From: Berberis thunbergii
Taxonomy: Eukaryota; Streptophyta; Magnoliopsida; Ranunculales; Berberidaceae
Assembly (NCBI GenBank): GCA_003290165.1
Contig: QNQO01007575.1
Location: forward strand, 248,001 to 312,000
DNA length: 64,000 nucleotides
Direction of reading: 5' to 3'
Position numbers and translations under genes: made by a program. Below, piece by piece: positions 1 through 12,647 of the stretch (the stretch's first letter is position 1; the number at the start of each line of letters is the position of its first letter). The notes beneath the pieces are model-generated. The model was not told where the DNA came from, made no database searches, and saw nothing but the letters and a program-made list of their open reading frames with translations.

Positions 1-811
1 CTGAGGAAATTGAAAGTCAAACTTTTACTCAAAACCAAACAAATCACCACAAAGTTATTATTAGGTTCTTGAGACATGGTTAACAATCTATGCATTGACG
101 AAAAAACAAAGGCTTTATTAGATTAATGTCAGAAATTGAATAAAATTTTATGAGTATCATAGGCTTTCAAATTTGAAAATATTCATGTTGAATGTCAAAA
201 GTTGGGCAAAAATTGACAAGTGTTGTGTAGACCAGCAAAGTATATCCAATTATATTTGTTTCACAAATTAGTGCGCAAAATGATTGCTGTTGGAAAACAC
301 AATTCGTATCATGGATTATAATCTTTCAAATTTGAAGTAAATTTGCTACAGCTACATCAAAAGTTGATCAATTTAGTATACAATACCAAGAAAGAAGGGG
401 AATGGGAATGGGAATGGGAATGGTGGTGATCGGTGGTGTTGGATGTGTGCGTTGAGGGTGTTGTTGCGTGACTTGAGGGAATATAGAAGGTGATTCACAT
501 TGTTGGTAGTAGTGATGGTGTCAACAATGAAGATTGAACAAAGAACATGGATTTCAATTTGGGCTGATCTACGAGGCCCATGAACCCAGCCCAATCAGGT
601 TGAAGCAGTCCAGTATTTGTTTGCATGCTGAAATCCTTGGGACTCTAAAAATTGCCCATTTGGGGTGAGTGGACTTGAAGCCCAAATCCATCCCAAAATT
701 ATTTAGACCTTTTAAGCCACCTAATTCCATAAAGCAGGCCTTTTAGGCTGTTTTTTTGGGGTCCAAAGCTCATATCTCGCTTCGTCTCTCCTCATTCGCT
801 GTATAAATCCT
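1..811. other. Unassigned intergenic DNA
   Basis: I recognise no gene here. The sequence is AT-rich to about 350. A short GGGAAT-type simple repeat lies at about 397-422, and a mixed-composition stretch follows up to the MITE. The only open frame (373-594, minus) contains the simple repeat read as Pro-Phe and has no recognisable domain. Confidence 0.5.
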
Positions 812-1002
812 GAGAAAGGCTACATGGCGAGGAAATGAGCGAGGAAAATAGCGAGGGGAGTGAGGTGGAGGGAGGGGAGCCATTCACCCTCATTGAAATA
901 CGTGTATTGACTTTTTTTATGCACATCCCGAGAAAGGTGAATGGCTCCCCTCACTGCCCTCGCTGGTTTCCTCGCTCATTTCCTCGACATTTAGAATTCC
1001 TG
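812..1002. mobile_element. Hairpin MITE with 9-bp target duplication (Mutator-like candidate)
   Basis: The left arm (about 812-888) and right arm (about 936-1002) are inverted copies. They share the core CGAGGAAATGAGCGAGGAAA and the inner end GGAGCCATTCACC, around a loop of about 47 bp. The element is flanked on both sides by the same nine bases, ATAAATCCT (803-811 and 1003-1011). A 9-bp duplication with long imperfect inverted arms is typical of Mutator-superfamily MITEs. The 81-residue open frame across it is a by-product of the arms and not a gene. Family assignment is inferred from TSD length only. Confidence 0.7.
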
Positions 1003-1227
1003 ATAAATCCTAGATCGAGTTTCGCTGCAAAGACATGCTTTTCGACCGATTTCAGTTCTTCGTCTTCTTCTTCATTGTAAACACTGCATGAGCACAAAGA
1101 GAAATCTCCGTAAAAGACGGGGATAAATCAGTATCAATAATAGGAGGCGCAACATCAGAATCATCATTTTCCAAATCACCTAACATGAGAAAACGTGCGG
1201 CTTTTGATAATGATGATTAGGCTTGAA

Positions 1228-1569
1228 CTATTCATCAAAATTAAAACAATCCTTTGGCACATCTCTCTTGTTATTCAGCCCATGAAAGATGTTTAAAACT
1301 AGAATTAGGCTTGGAGGAAATCTAGAATTAAGCATGAGATTAGTAGGAAATCGGACAAACCCTTTAGATTGGGTAAAGGGTGTAGCAACAATGATATCTT
1401 CATGACATAAGGCTAATTTAAAAGCATAGGTAATAAATGTAGGGTGAAGCAACCAAACTCCAACTTGAATATCAGTTGGCAGACCAGATAAAAAAGATAC
1501 TAATTTGATGAGTTTCGGAAAAGCCTTATACAAAATTTGAGAGTTTTTCAAATTTAGTAATGAATTCAC
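1228..1569 (-). pseudogene. Ty3/gypsy gag fragment (degenerate)
   Basis: The 113-residue minus-strand frame contains a segment resembling the retrotransposon gag domain of plant Ty3/gypsy elements: the 'SGLPTDIQVGVWLLHPT' stretch followed by 'AFKLALCHED', which matches the usual SGL..DI...V.....P.....A..LA..E pattern. No protease, reverse transcriptase or LTR is seen beside it, so this is an isolated remnant. The resemblance is motif-level and moderate. Confidence 0.45.
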
Positions 1570-1622
1570 GAGCCCTGATACAAAATTTGAGAGTTTTTCA
1601 AATTTAGTAATGAATTCACGAG
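1528..1622. repeat. Local 50-bp tandem duplication
   Basis: About 45 bases beginning ATACAAAATTTGAGAG and ending AATTCACGAG occur at 1528-1572 and again at 1578-1622, identical to the eye, with a period of 50 bp. The duplication overlaps the start of the gag fragment, so the second copy lies outside its frame. Confidence 0.85.
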
Positions 1623-1704
1623 TGTTACCTCGTTGAAATAACTAGTAACGAGAGCTACATGGATCAATGCGCTCCCTAAAGAGCTTTAGAAAATTGCTGC
1701 CAAG

Positions 1705-4700
1705 TTTTTATTTTTGATGAAGCTTATTGCATTAATAAAAACTAAATATAATTACATAGTTGTCTTCCTGCAGTAGAAGCCAAAACATGTTCTTCTTGAT
1801 GAAGTTTCGTAGGGATAAAGTTACAAGACCAACCAGAAAGACCTGAAAGAAGTGACTGAATACTACACACTATAGGTCGCCACATCCACCACGAGTCCGA
1901 CTGCCAATCTCCCACATCATAATGCAAAAGTGAGTGTAAAGCCCCAGAATCTCCTAGAAGCAACCCAGTTGGCTAATGTCGTGCTTGAATAAGTAATAGA
2001 GTGACTTCAGTAGTAAAACATTAGGCCATAGTACTGTAAAAAACTTGGTCAGGAATCATGTGCGCCAGTCTAGCACGCACCCTACCAAAAGTGTCTACCG
2101 CAAAGACACCAAAAGCTCACTGTTGAGAGGATGCAAAGAAACAAGCGTCATAAGTAACCAAGATCATATCCAGGGATAAAGTGGTGGGAACGGGTATTGA
2201 CAACGAGTTAAGCCTTTGAGCTCTAACAACCAAAAGTTGACTATGAATAATGTGGAGTCTGGAAGCCCGTTCCTCAGTAATTGGACAAAGTGTAGGGTCT
2301 TCTGTGGGAATATGATTGGTGATGTGGGAGGGATTTGCACAGGTGGCTGTTTCTAGGATATGGTGTAAGGATGTGGGATGTTCAACCTGGTTGTGGGTCA
2401 GGGGACTGAGAAACCACTGCTTTTTCCAAGCCAACAATGTGTGATTGGTGACTTGAAGGAAGTGTTGGACAGAAAACTTGAGCTTTCGAAAAACAATATT
2501 GTTGCGAGTTTGCCAGATAGATTGAACAACTGCCGTAAATTGATAGAGCATTTCATCCCAGACCAAAGGATGTGCTCCTACTGTATCCCATAGGAAATTA
2601 AAGATGACATGGGTAGTGTGGCTTGGAATAGAGGCGACACTCCAATTGACAGGGAGGGGGAAATGAGTTAGAGTCTGTAGACCACTGGACAAAGGAAAAA
2701 ATAATGTTCGATGTCCTCCAAATGATCCTGACAAAAAATGCAATAATTATCCACTGGTACATGGATTCGACACAGTTGGACATAGTGGGCATCAAGTTTT
2801 GGTAGATCTTCCATAACAAGAGAATAACAGTAGCCGAAGCTTTGATTCTCCATAATTCTCGTGAGATTTTAGGATTGAGTTTCTAATGAGGAGGGTCAGA
2901 AGTGGAAGTTTCCCTATCCGAGAGAATAAAGGCTTTGGTGGAACTTTTGACCGAGAACATACCCCGTTTGTCAAAATTCCAGATAAGGGTATCTTGACAG
3001 GGGGATGGGCGAATGATGATATTAAGAATATCTATTGCCACAGGTTGTGGAAATAAGGATGAGATTAGTTCGTCATTCCACTGTGGTCGATGGTCTGTAT
3101 CAAAATTCTAGAGGTCATGGATAGATGAAATGGAGGTGGAGTGTTCAGGTAAAGGTGAGCAGTCGACCAATAGTAAACTCGGTCTAACCCAACAATCATT
3201 CCACAAGTCAATCTCGTTACCAGAACGAATTTGCCAGATAAGGTGTCCTTTCATCTTATTGAGAGCTGTTAGGTTACCCCGCCAAGCAAAGGAGGCAGTG
3301 CTCGGAGGTTTAGAGAGTTGAAAAAGGTTTTTGTTACGAAAATAAATTGCTTAAAGTTGAGCATTGCAGGGGTTATGTGGTTGCACCATTGCGTGCCATA
3401 TGTTTTTAGCTTTTAAAGCAAGATTTTATATTCTGGCCAAGGGGATGTTGAGACTTTCCAAATGGCGCGGAAGGGATTCGTGCCCAAGTGCAAAGGTGTT
3501 TGGCTTTACCATCTTCTGTCCCGTTCCACAAAAAAATTACGAGCCAGAGAATCAATTTGGGTGGTGACTGAACAAGGAAGGAGAAAAGTTTGCATATTGT
3601 AGACTAGTATGGAGTGAATGAAAACTTTAATCATCATTGTTCTCCCTGCTTGAGAAAGAACCTTAGGTTTTCAAGAGGATAACTTGTTTATTTTATCAAC
3701 CGGGAAATGGAAGTCAGAGGCTTTCTTTTTGGAAAGGAGAAGGGGAAAACCAAGATATTTGTCCTTTGGGTTATATAGCTTAGATCCAAGAATTATGTTG
3801 ATCATTTTGGCATGTTTGGGATGAACATTGGAGCTATAGAAAACATGATGACTTGTCATAATTAACTGCTTAACCAGAGGAAGCACAATAATATGTCAAT
3901 AAGTCTTTGACTGAATGAGCCTCCGTGAGCGAAGCTATGCAGAAGAGCAAAATGTCATCAACATAGAGTAAGTGGCTTATGGAAGGAGAATGTATGGGGA
4001 GTTGAATGCCTTTGAGGGTATTGTTGGATTCAACTTGGGCAAGTAAGCGAGACAACACTTCAACTACAATGATGAAGATACGGACATAGGGGGTCTCCTT
4101 GACGGATACCTCTCGTTGGTTTGATAGTATCAAGGGGGAACCATTTAGAAGTACTCTAAGAGAGGAAGTTGAGATGTATTGCTCTATTAGCCTGACCCAA
4201 TTATTAGCAAAACCTAGTAGTTTAAGGATTTGGAGAAGAAATGACCATTCAACTCGGTCATAAGCTTTGGACATATTGATTTTGATCGCCATCCATCTTT
4301 GTTTTTTCTTACGACAATGCTTCATTTGGAAATATGATGTTGTTGAGCAAAGGTTTCATACGATTGGCCAGAATTTTAGAAATGACCTTGTAAGTCACAT
4401 TGCACAGTCCGAATGGTCAAAACTTGTTCGGAGTTGATAAATCACATTGCACACCTTAGGGATCAAAGCTAAGAAGGTTTCATTAAGTTTGGGGTGTAAC
4501 ATTCGGGAGATGATAAATCTGGTGACCACCTCAATAACACCATTTTTAACTATGTCCCAGTAATGCTTGTGACTGCCCATGGCAAAAATGGTTGAATGGA
4601 TTTCTTCTTTATCAAGAATCCTTAAGAATAAGTCATTGTCTGTGTCAGAGACAACATGAGTGAATAAAGATAGGATCCTGATTAGATTCCGGATTTGAAG

Positions 4701-5440
4701 ATCGGAAAATAACATCAAAATATCCATTAAGAATATCGCCAATTGAGGAACAGGAGGATTGCCAGTGGTTTGCCAGTGGTTTGCCGTATCGTGGAGTCGA
4801 AGAATATGATTCCTTTTTCGGCAAAGTAGAGATGAGAGATGGAAGAACCAGGTATTTTGATTACAATCCTGAAGCCATGATTCACCCGATTATTTTTATC
4901 CAGAAAAGTTCTTTTCTAATATAGAGTTCAGAAAGACTATCTTCCCGGACTGAAATAGCAGAAACATTAATTAAGGAAGGAGGAAATTTTTTTTAGTTTG
5001 TCCAAATCTGCTAGGGTTCTTTGATGTTTTGATCAATATTTCAGAAGGCTATTTTGTTCCACCTAGAGAGTTGATAGCTGACTTTTTTTTTGTTTTAATA
5101 TGGAAATTATGAGCAAGGGTAGGGTGTGGATTGGATTCCCAAGAAGACTGGACTAGTGGTGACAACGAGGATCTCTGGTCCACAAGTGAAAGAATCTGAA
5201 GGGCATAGGGCAAAAGTTCTGAGCAAACACTAATTGCAAGGAAATGGCTCTATGGTCCGACTCCAAAGTAGAACTGTGGATTGATTTAGCTAAGGCCGAG
5301 AGAAAATACACCATCCAATTATCGAGATGTTTTAGTCAGGATTTCTTTAGTAATGACCCTACTAGATTGGGGGCAATCCCACTTAGCCATTGTAGGGAGA
5401 CGATCATTCCATGAGTCTCAGGTAGTGCCCCTAAACCTAA
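1705..5440 (-). mobile_element. LINE-D: old, multiply broken LINE retrotransposon
   Basis: Reading the minus strand from the right, the order is that of a plant L1-type LINE ORF2. An endonuclease C-terminal remnant lies at about 5150-5440, with a SDHRAISL-like motif followed by PFRFFHLW. Reverse transcriptase follows in two pieces (4395-4742 and 3870-4325) with a YVDD active site near 3957-3968. An RT thumb remnant with KYLGFP is at 3671-3886, a zinc-binding RT-associated domain at about 2117-2974, and an RNase H-like tail at 1742-1963. The frames are split by many stops and shifts. The 3' end, read on the minus strand, is the TTAATGCAATAAGC stretch near 1705-1740. No TSD was found. It is clearly older and of another family than LINEs A-C. 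Confidence 0.85.
3870..4325 (-). pseudogene. Reverse transcriptase core of LINE-D
   Basis: The longest surviving piece of LINE-D, 151 codons. It carries the RT palm motifs: 'KINMSKAYDRVEWSFL' (motif A, catalytic Asp in the KAYDRVEW block), and 'HLLYVDDILLF' (motif C, YVDD instead of the YADD of LINEs A-C). The usual fingers motif between them ('RGLRQGDPLSP' in relatives) is destroyed here, where 'REVSVKETPYV' stands in its place, so activity is not expected. The upstream fingers continue in another frame at 4395-4742. Confidence 0.85.
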
Positions 5441-7159
5441 AGTGATCATATATAACTAAACAACAAAGTCTAAAAATACCTCCAAAAATCCTTTCTGCTA
5501 GCAAAACCTAGTTGACAATACAATAACACAAAAGTACCAACGCTCCATGCGAACTTTCCAACATCATCCACCTTCATCAGCAACATCAAATATTCAGTGC
5601 TAACCTTTGCTACAAACTTATCACAAAGATAGTTATGCCCAGAAGAAATAACAAGTAACCCCTAGCAACTTGTTTTTTTTGAAGAGAATCAGTTCTACTC
5701 ACTTTCCCACAACACTGGTCTTTATAAGTTTCATCTCCATAAAACTAAGATTTTACTGGACATGCTTTCGTGCTTCACTCTTTTGAATCCCCTAACCATT
5801 CACCAGCAGTTGCACACATTCATCTGCCTTCAATTGGCTTTTTTTTCCACCATAATTGGGTTACTAACAATCGACAACTGAATGATACGATAGATGTCAT
5901 TGATGGTAATGGTCATCTCTTCAAAAGGGAAGTGAAATGTGTTGGTCTCAGATTGCTAATGCTCGACAAAAACACAAATGGTTACCCTATCAACATGATC
6001 CTTACAATGGTCGTAGACCACTCTTATAGACCATTGAAATTACTTTTCTCGACTCCTCACTCAACTTCAAAACTATAAAATTCTTACACTGATGCCGACA
6101 TTTCAACTCACCTCGTTCCTAAATACAACAAGCAATAAGAAACACTTGTCAGTGTCCAAATAATATAAAAATAATAAGTACTGCATATTTAAAAACTTAA
6201 ATATATTATAATTACCTCATAATTAGCCCAATGGACCGAGAAACATGGCCATCATAATCTTCTAATATGGAGCCATATTAAGGACCACCACGATACAAAA
6301 TTTTGTCATGTTTTTCATCTTCATCAGAATCAGGTTCAACCAAAATAACTGGGGGGTTGATTTTGAACCTCCTCATCTCTCACCCTCTTCATTTTGACGC
6401 TCCGCATCCCCATCACCCTCTTCTACTTCCTCAACCTCATTTGCAATACCCTTACCAACCACACCACATTGATTTTGCAATAGCATTAAGATTGTCGTCG
6501 ATTCATCTGAGCCAATCAAATCATTCCCAATTTCATCATCTCTCTTCTTCATTTCCTTTTCCCCCCGTTCTTTTTTTTTTGGCTTTTTTCTCTTTTATAT
6601 TTTCTTTATTTTTTATTGCAATGACATTTCTAAAAAACATTGTCATTGGTCCTCTTTGAGCTAGATGATCGATCCCTTCTACTACCACCATCACCACCAC
6701 CACCACCAATTAAAAAATATGAAACGTCTTTGATTGTCTTTACCATACTAAACATTAAAGCAAAATGATACAATTAAAACAAAAATGAGGCATAGAGATA
6801 ATCAAAGAGATGAACACACAACAAATCACCACCAAATCTTAGAGAATCACACACCAACACACCCCTAAATTGCAACAACCACCTTGTCTGACATAAATCA
6901 CAAAAAAAAAACTCAAAAACGCCCTAGTTTGTATCGCATGGTGAGAGTAAAGGGGTAGAGAATAGAACGAGAAAGTAGATGGAAAATGATGGCGAGAAGA
7001 GGGTGCAAAAATTCAAATTTTTGGAGAGGAAGGAGACCGTTTTGTAGGAGAAAAGAGGGAAAAAAAATTTGATTATGGGAGGTTTAAGGTTTATATTGGC
7101 GGTGTCATTTAGAAGGTGTTGGTGTCTTTCAACAGAACTGGTGGTGTCATTTAGTCATT
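5441..7159. other. Unassigned segment with low-complexity open frames
   Basis: I find no supportable gene here. A plus-strand frame at 5770-6078 (102 codons) has ordinary amino-acid composition but matches no family I recognise. The frame at 6303-6659 is proline/histidine/phenylalanine-rich low complexity. Its complement reads as an acidic stretch, so it could be an eroded exon of an unknown minus-strand gene. A CCA/ACC microsatellite lies at about 6680-6706. The phrase GGTGTCATTTAG occurs twice at about 7101 and 7144, just before the satellite array begins. Confidence 0.4.
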
Positions 7160-9032
7160 GGCATCGTAAAATCCATGATTTTCTTGGTTTTTTTTTAAAC
7201 CAACTTTTGAGACTCAATTTTAGATGAAATAACACTCAATTTCTCTAATTGTTTTCTTTTGTTAACTTTTGATACTTAATTTGAAGGCTATAGTTCATGA
7301 TTTTCTCGATTTTCTTCAGCAACTTTTGCGGTATAATCTTAAAGGCTACAATCCACAATTTTCTTAGTTTTTTTCCCTATGGATTTTTGAAGCTCAGATT
7401 CAAAGGATACGATTTTCTCACTTTTGAGGTTAAATTTTGAAGGCTACAATCCACAATCGAGTTTTTTTATCAACCTTTTGAGGCTCAAATTTAGTCCTCG
7501 AAATTTTGAAATTTTCCTTTCACTTTGGCGGCGCTCGATTTCAAAGGCTATCATCCATGTTTTCTTGGTTTTTTCAAGAACTTTTGAGACTCAATTTCAG
7601 ATGATTTAATACTTGATTTTATCATTTTTATTGACTTTTGAGGCTCAATTTCAATGGATAGTCCACATTTTCTCGATTTTTCCAATCAACATTTGAGGTT
7701 CAATTTCGAAGGCCATAATCCTCAATCTTCTCATTTTTTCGTCAACTTTTGAAGGCTACAATCCACATTTTTGTCTATTTTTGTCCATCAACTTTTGATT
7801 CTCAATTTCGAATGCTATAATCCCCAATTTTCCATTTGTTTTTATCAACTTATGATCCTCAATTTCAAAGGAGTTCACGATTTTCTCGATTCTTGCATCA
7901 AATTTTGAGACTCAATTTCAGATCCTATAATCCTCAATATTCTCAGTTTTTCCATCAACTTTTGATGCACAATTTAAAGGCTACAATCCAGGATTCTCTT
8001 GGGGTTTTTCTTTAAATCAAGTTTTGAGGCTCAAATTCAAAGGCTATAATCCCTAATCTTCTCACTTTTTAGGCTCAATTTTGAAGGCTACAATCTTCGA
8101 CTTTCTCGATTTTTTCATCAACTTTGAAACTCAAATTCAAAGGCTATAGTCAATGATTTTCTTCAAAATTCGATCTTAAAGGCTATATTCCATGATTATC
8201 TCAGTTTTTCCTTTATTTTTAGAGGCTCAATAATGAAGGCCATATTCCATGATTATCTTGGATTTTCATAAACATTTTTAGGCACAATATTGAATGCTAC
8301 AATCTATGATTATCTCAGTTTTTCCCATCAACTTTCGAAGCTCAATTTTGAACTCTACAATCCTAAATTTTATCTCTCTATCTTTTTTAATAACTTTTGA
8401 GGCAAAAATTTGAAGGCTGCAATTCCTGATTTTCCCTTAAATTTTTGTGGCTCGTATTCAAGGGCTATAATCTACACTTTTCTCGCTTTTGAGGCTCAAT
8501 TTTGAATGCTCTAATATACAATTTTTTTGATTTTTTTCATCAACATTTGAAGCTCAATTTAAAGGCTATTAACCCCAATTTTTTTTACTTTTAAAGCTCA
8601 ATTTTGAAGGCTACAATACATCGTTTTCCATCAACTTTTGAGGGCTCAAATCAAGGGTTACGATTTTCTTGGTTTTATCCATCAAAATTTGAAACTCAAT
8701 TTGGAAGGCTACAATCCATGTTTTATCGTTTTTGTAATCAACTTTTGACACTCGATTTTGTAGACTATAATTAATTAAGAAACTCATTGGTGTTTCTTTA
8801 ACTTTTGAGGCTTAAATTCAAAGGCTATATAATCCATAATTTTTTCATTTTTGAGGCTCAATTTTGAAAGCTAAAATTCACAATTATCTCGAATTTTTAC
8901 ATCAACTTTTGAGGCCCAAATTCAAAAGTTATAACTCAACAATTTTGTCACTTTTTAGGTTCAATTTTGAAGGAAATGATTCACATTTTTCTTGATTTTT
9001 TCCATCAACTTTTGTGGATCAAATTGAAAGGC

Positions 9033-9034
<2 letters not shown>

Positions 9035-9081
<47 letters not shown>
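9035..9081. repeat. ATA trinucleotide microsatellite
   Basis: About 15 uninterrupted ATA/AAT units. They have grown out of the GGCTATAAT word of a satellite monomer, immediately before the dispersed repeat insertion. Confidence 0.95.
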
Positions 9082-9083
<2 letters not shown>

Positions 9084-9305
9084 CCAACGTCCTTGTTGAC
9101 ACACTTTCGGCTGGGTCCGGCTCTGATATCATTCTATATCAACTCGATCCACATGGTACAATATTATCCGCTATGGGCCCAAGGTCCGCGCGACTTTAAA
9201 ACACACATTCCCTCACCCATATGATTTGAGACTATAATCCCTCCCTTGATAGCGTTCTAGTCGTACCTCTCACCCCCCGGTGCCCGCCCACACAAGGGTT
9301 TTACA
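9082..9305. repeat. Dispersed plant repeat inserted in the satellite
   Basis: A stretch of quite different composition, containing GGGTCCGGCTCTGATATCATT, a segment with CGCGACTTTAAAACACAC, and the end GCCCACACAAGGGTTTTACA. The satellite word GGCTATAAT before it and CCACGATTTTC after it join into a normal monomer once it is removed. Related sequence occurs at about 22481-22790 and 36608-36650. I recognise the 'GCTCTGATACCAT' and 'GACTTTAAAA' signature as that of a widespread plant dispersed repeat but cannot assign a class. Confidence 0.65.
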
Positions 9306-10184
9306 ACAAGCCACGATTTTCTTGTTTTTTTTCCAAATCTTTAGACACACAATTTCGTAGACCATAATCAATAAACTTATATTTGTCAACTGTTGATGTT
9401 CAATCTGAAAGGCTAGTTTCAAGTCAATAATTCACGATATTATCGGGTTTTTCATCAACTTTTGATTCTCAAGTTCAAAAGCTATAATCCATAAATTTCT
9501 CATTTTTGAGGCTCAATTTTGAAGGCTAAAACCTACAAATTTCTTGGCTTTTTTTAATAAACTTTTGAGACTCAATTTCTTGTGTTCTCATTATTTTCCT
9601 TTCATTAACTTTTGATGTTCAATTTTAAAGGCAAAAGTCCACTTTGGGGATCAATTTCAAAGGTTATAATATACAATTAAAAAAAAAAATTTAAATCAAA
9701 TTTTGAGTGTCAAATTCAATGGATACAATTTTCTTTCTTTAGAGTTCAATTTTGAAGGCCACAATCAACGATCGCGATTTTCTTAATCAACTTTTGTGGC
9801 TCAAGTTCAAATGCTATAATAGTCCTCGAATTTATGAAAATTTTCTTCCATTTTCACTGCTAAATTTCAAAAGCTATCATCCACGTTTTCTAGGTTTTTT
9901 TCAACAACTTTTGAGACTCGATTTTAGATGATTTTAAACTCGATTTTCTCATTTTTTCATTGACTTTTGAGGCTCAATTTCAAAAGTTTACATTCAACGA
10001 TTTTCTCGGATTTTCCATCAACTTTTGGGACTCAATTTCAGATGCTATAACCCTCAATATTCTTAGTTTTTTTTCCACCAACTTTAGATTCACAATTTTG
10101 AATGCTACAATCCACGATTTTCTAGATTTTTTTTAACAACTGTTAAAGCTCAAATACGAAGGCTCTAATATCTAATTTTCTAAT

Positions 10185-12647
10185 ATGATCAATTTTGCGG
10201 CAAACCATGATTCTCCTTGGATGGTCGGCGGCGATTTTAACACCTACTTGCATTCTGGAGAGAAAGTAGGGGGTTTGGAGCCGTCTTTGGCGAACATGTC
10301 TCAATTCTCCGACTGCATAGAAAACAGTGGTTTAATTGATTGTGGTTTCTCGGGTCCTCGTCTCACTTGGTGCAATAACAGGCGGGGCAGTGATCGTATT
10401 TGGGCCAGACTAGATAGGATCTTTACTAATTCAGCTTGGTTGACAGATCTGGGTAGTCCAAAAGTGGAACATCTTAGCCGAACTTTCTCAGATCATTCTC
10501 CATTAGTGGCCTCTATGCCCACTCAAGCAAAAATTGGCTTTGCTCCTTTCCGTTTTCTTAATATGTGGACGACTCACCATGGATTTATGGATCTGGTCAA
10601 GGACACGTGGTTGACCGACATGGGTAACATGAGACCCATTGATAGAGTGGATGTCAAACTTAATCTGACAAGACGCGCTCTGATACAGTGGAATAAGACG
10701 GTCTTTGGTAACGTGTTCAGCAGGATTCGTGCACTAGAAGATGAAATGCAGCAGTGGGAGACAATACTTTTGGCAGGCTTTGCGAATAACAGTATGCAGG
10801 GGCTAAATGTTAGTGCTAATTGGGATGTCCAGGCTTGCTGCAATTTACACCGTTGCCAGGCAGAGTACAGGTTAGCTCTCAAACAGGAGGAATTCTACTG
10901 GGTTCAAAAATTAGGTGAAAAGGAGTTCAAGGAGGGCGATGCTTGCACTAAGTATTTTTTTGCCTCCACTAAGTCCAAACAAAAGCGACGGGCCATCACT
11001 CAGATTACTTTACCATGCGGTCGAATTATTTCAGAACCCGGTGATATCCTTGACGAAGCCAATGGGTTTTTTTCTAATCTGCTGTCTTCTCCGGGTGTTG
11101 TTAGAGAGGATGTGGATTTGCTAAATTGCATCCCGACAGTGTTGGCACCCGGTTGTTGTGAGTTTCTGGTTCAACGCCCTTCATTGCAGGAAGTACGGGA
11201 TGCTGTTTTCGACATACCTAAAAATAGTGCGCCAGGTCCGGATGGATTTACTGCTGATTTCTTTCAATTCTGTTGGGAGGTTTTGAGTATGGATATCTGG
11301 GAGGCTGCTATTCAATTTTTTGAAGGAGAGGCCATGCCGGCGTCTTTCTCGGTGAATTTCTTGGCATTGATTCCTAAAATTGACAACCTAGGTTCCTTTT
11401 CTGACTTTCGCCCAATCAGTTTGTGCAATGTGATTTATAAGATCTTTAGCAAAATCATATGCAAAAGGATGGTTGATATCTTGCCTAGTTTGATCTCTCC
11501 GGAACAGGGGGCTTTTGTCAAAGGCAGATTCATTGGTGAAAATATTGGTCTGGCGCAGGAAATGATCAGAGACATTAACATGAAGGTTTTTGGAGATAAT
11601 GTGGTGCTGAAAATTGACATGGAGAAAGCTTATGACAGACTGGAATGGAATTTTTTGTTTGCAGTTCTTAAAAAGTTTGGCGTTACTGGTAGACTCTGCC
11701 ACAACATTTCTAATTGTATTGCTTTTTGTGGCTTCTCGGTTCTGCTCCAAGGAGTCTACAAAGGTTTTTTCAGATCCACGCGGGGATTAAGGCAGGGAGA
11801 TCCTCTATCTCCTTTTCTTTTCATTATTGCTTCCGAAGTATTGAGTAGGGGCTTGACATCAGCTTTTGAAAACGGCAAAATAGGGTACTATTATACCCCT
11901 AGGTTTTGCCGCCCGGTTTCACATCTTCTATATGCTGATGACACTCTCATATTTTTAAATGGCAGAATGTATTCTGTAAAGGGTTGTATGGAGTTCCTGC
12001 GACAATATTGCAAGGCCTCGGGGCAGAAAATAAATGGGAGCAAAAGTTCTTTTACTTTGGCGGACAAGGTCACAACGGATCGCATTGTAGCTTTAAAGAG
12101 AGGCACAGGTTTTCAATTCCGCGCCGCTCCTTTGAAGTATTTGGGAGGGCCTTTGTTCCAAGGTAGAGTTAAAATCTCGTACTTTGAAGATTTAATCACA
12201 AAAATTCAGGTCCGCATTCAAGGATGGAAGGCAAAATTGCTATCTCCAGGAGGCAGATTGATTTTGATCCGGCATGTGCTCAGCTCTATTCCTATTTATA
12301 TACTTAGCACCATGTGTGTTCCCAGAACAGTTTTAGCTCGGATAAAGGGTTTACTGGCAGATTTCTTTTGGGGGGATTGTGAAGGTCGTCAAAAGAAAAA
12401 ATGGGTGTCTTGGGACAATATTTGTTTTCCTGAGGCAGAGGAAGGATTGGGAGTCAGAGATTTGACGGTAGTGATGAAGGCTTTTCGAGTTAAGGCCCTT
12501 TGGAGACTTCTTACTTCAGATTCTTTATGGGCTAATTTTATGAGGAGTAAATACTGGTTACAAGGCGTGGGTTTGAAAAATCAATTGGTGAAAGGTGGGT
12601 CCTCTCCATTTTTAAAGAGATCATGCTTGGACGAACCTTTGTTTTGA
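10185..12647 (+). pseudogene. LINE-A ORF2 part 1: endonuclease C-terminus and reverse transcriptase
   Basis: 820 open codons. The N-terminal end is a truncated apurinic-type endonuclease: the GGDFN motif (residues about 15-19) and 'SDHSPLV' (about 102-108) are present, but the N-terminal catalytic Asn and Glu motifs are missing because the copy starts too late. The reverse transcriptase follows: 'NSAPGPDGF' (fingers), 'KIDMEKAYDRLEW' (motif A), 'RGLRQGDPLSP' (motif B) and 'LLYADDTLIF' (motif C, YADD near 11931-11942). The frame ends after 'GGSSPFLK' where a frameshift near 12617 moves the coding sequence to the next frame. The first Met is only the first ATG in the truncated copy and not a true start. 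Confidence 0.92.

Larger units (their letters stand above)
7160..10176. repeat. Degenerate AT-rich satellite array, block 1
   Basis: Tandem monomers of about 45-57 bp with the recurring words TTTTGAGGCTCAATTT, AAAGGCTATAATCC and ACGATTTTCTC, often followed by a T-run and CATCAAC. Individual copies differ by perhaps 15-30 percent and by small indels, so the array is old. Two monomer types often alternate: one with the CATCAAC linker and one without. No open frame of note. The block is interrupted at about 9082-9305 by a dispersed repeat and ends where LINE-A is inserted. The same monomers continue directly on the far side of each inserted element. Confidence 0.9.

Noticed and set aside
835..1080. 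81-codon open frame
   Set aside because: Runs through both arms of the hairpin MITE; its acidic start is just the arm sequence.
6303..6659. 118-codon open frame as a gene
   Set aside because: Proline/histidine/phenylalanine-rich low complexity from CT- and T-rich runs, with no domain and no flanking gene structure.
7160..10176. Regularly spaced short repeats as a CRISPR-like array
   Set aside because: Repeats and 'spacers' are both parts of one degenerate monomer; there are no unique spacers, the copies are highly diverged, and the window is eukaryotic.
11388..11750. 120-codon minus-strand frame
   Set aside because: Antisense shadow of the LINE-A reverse transcriptase.
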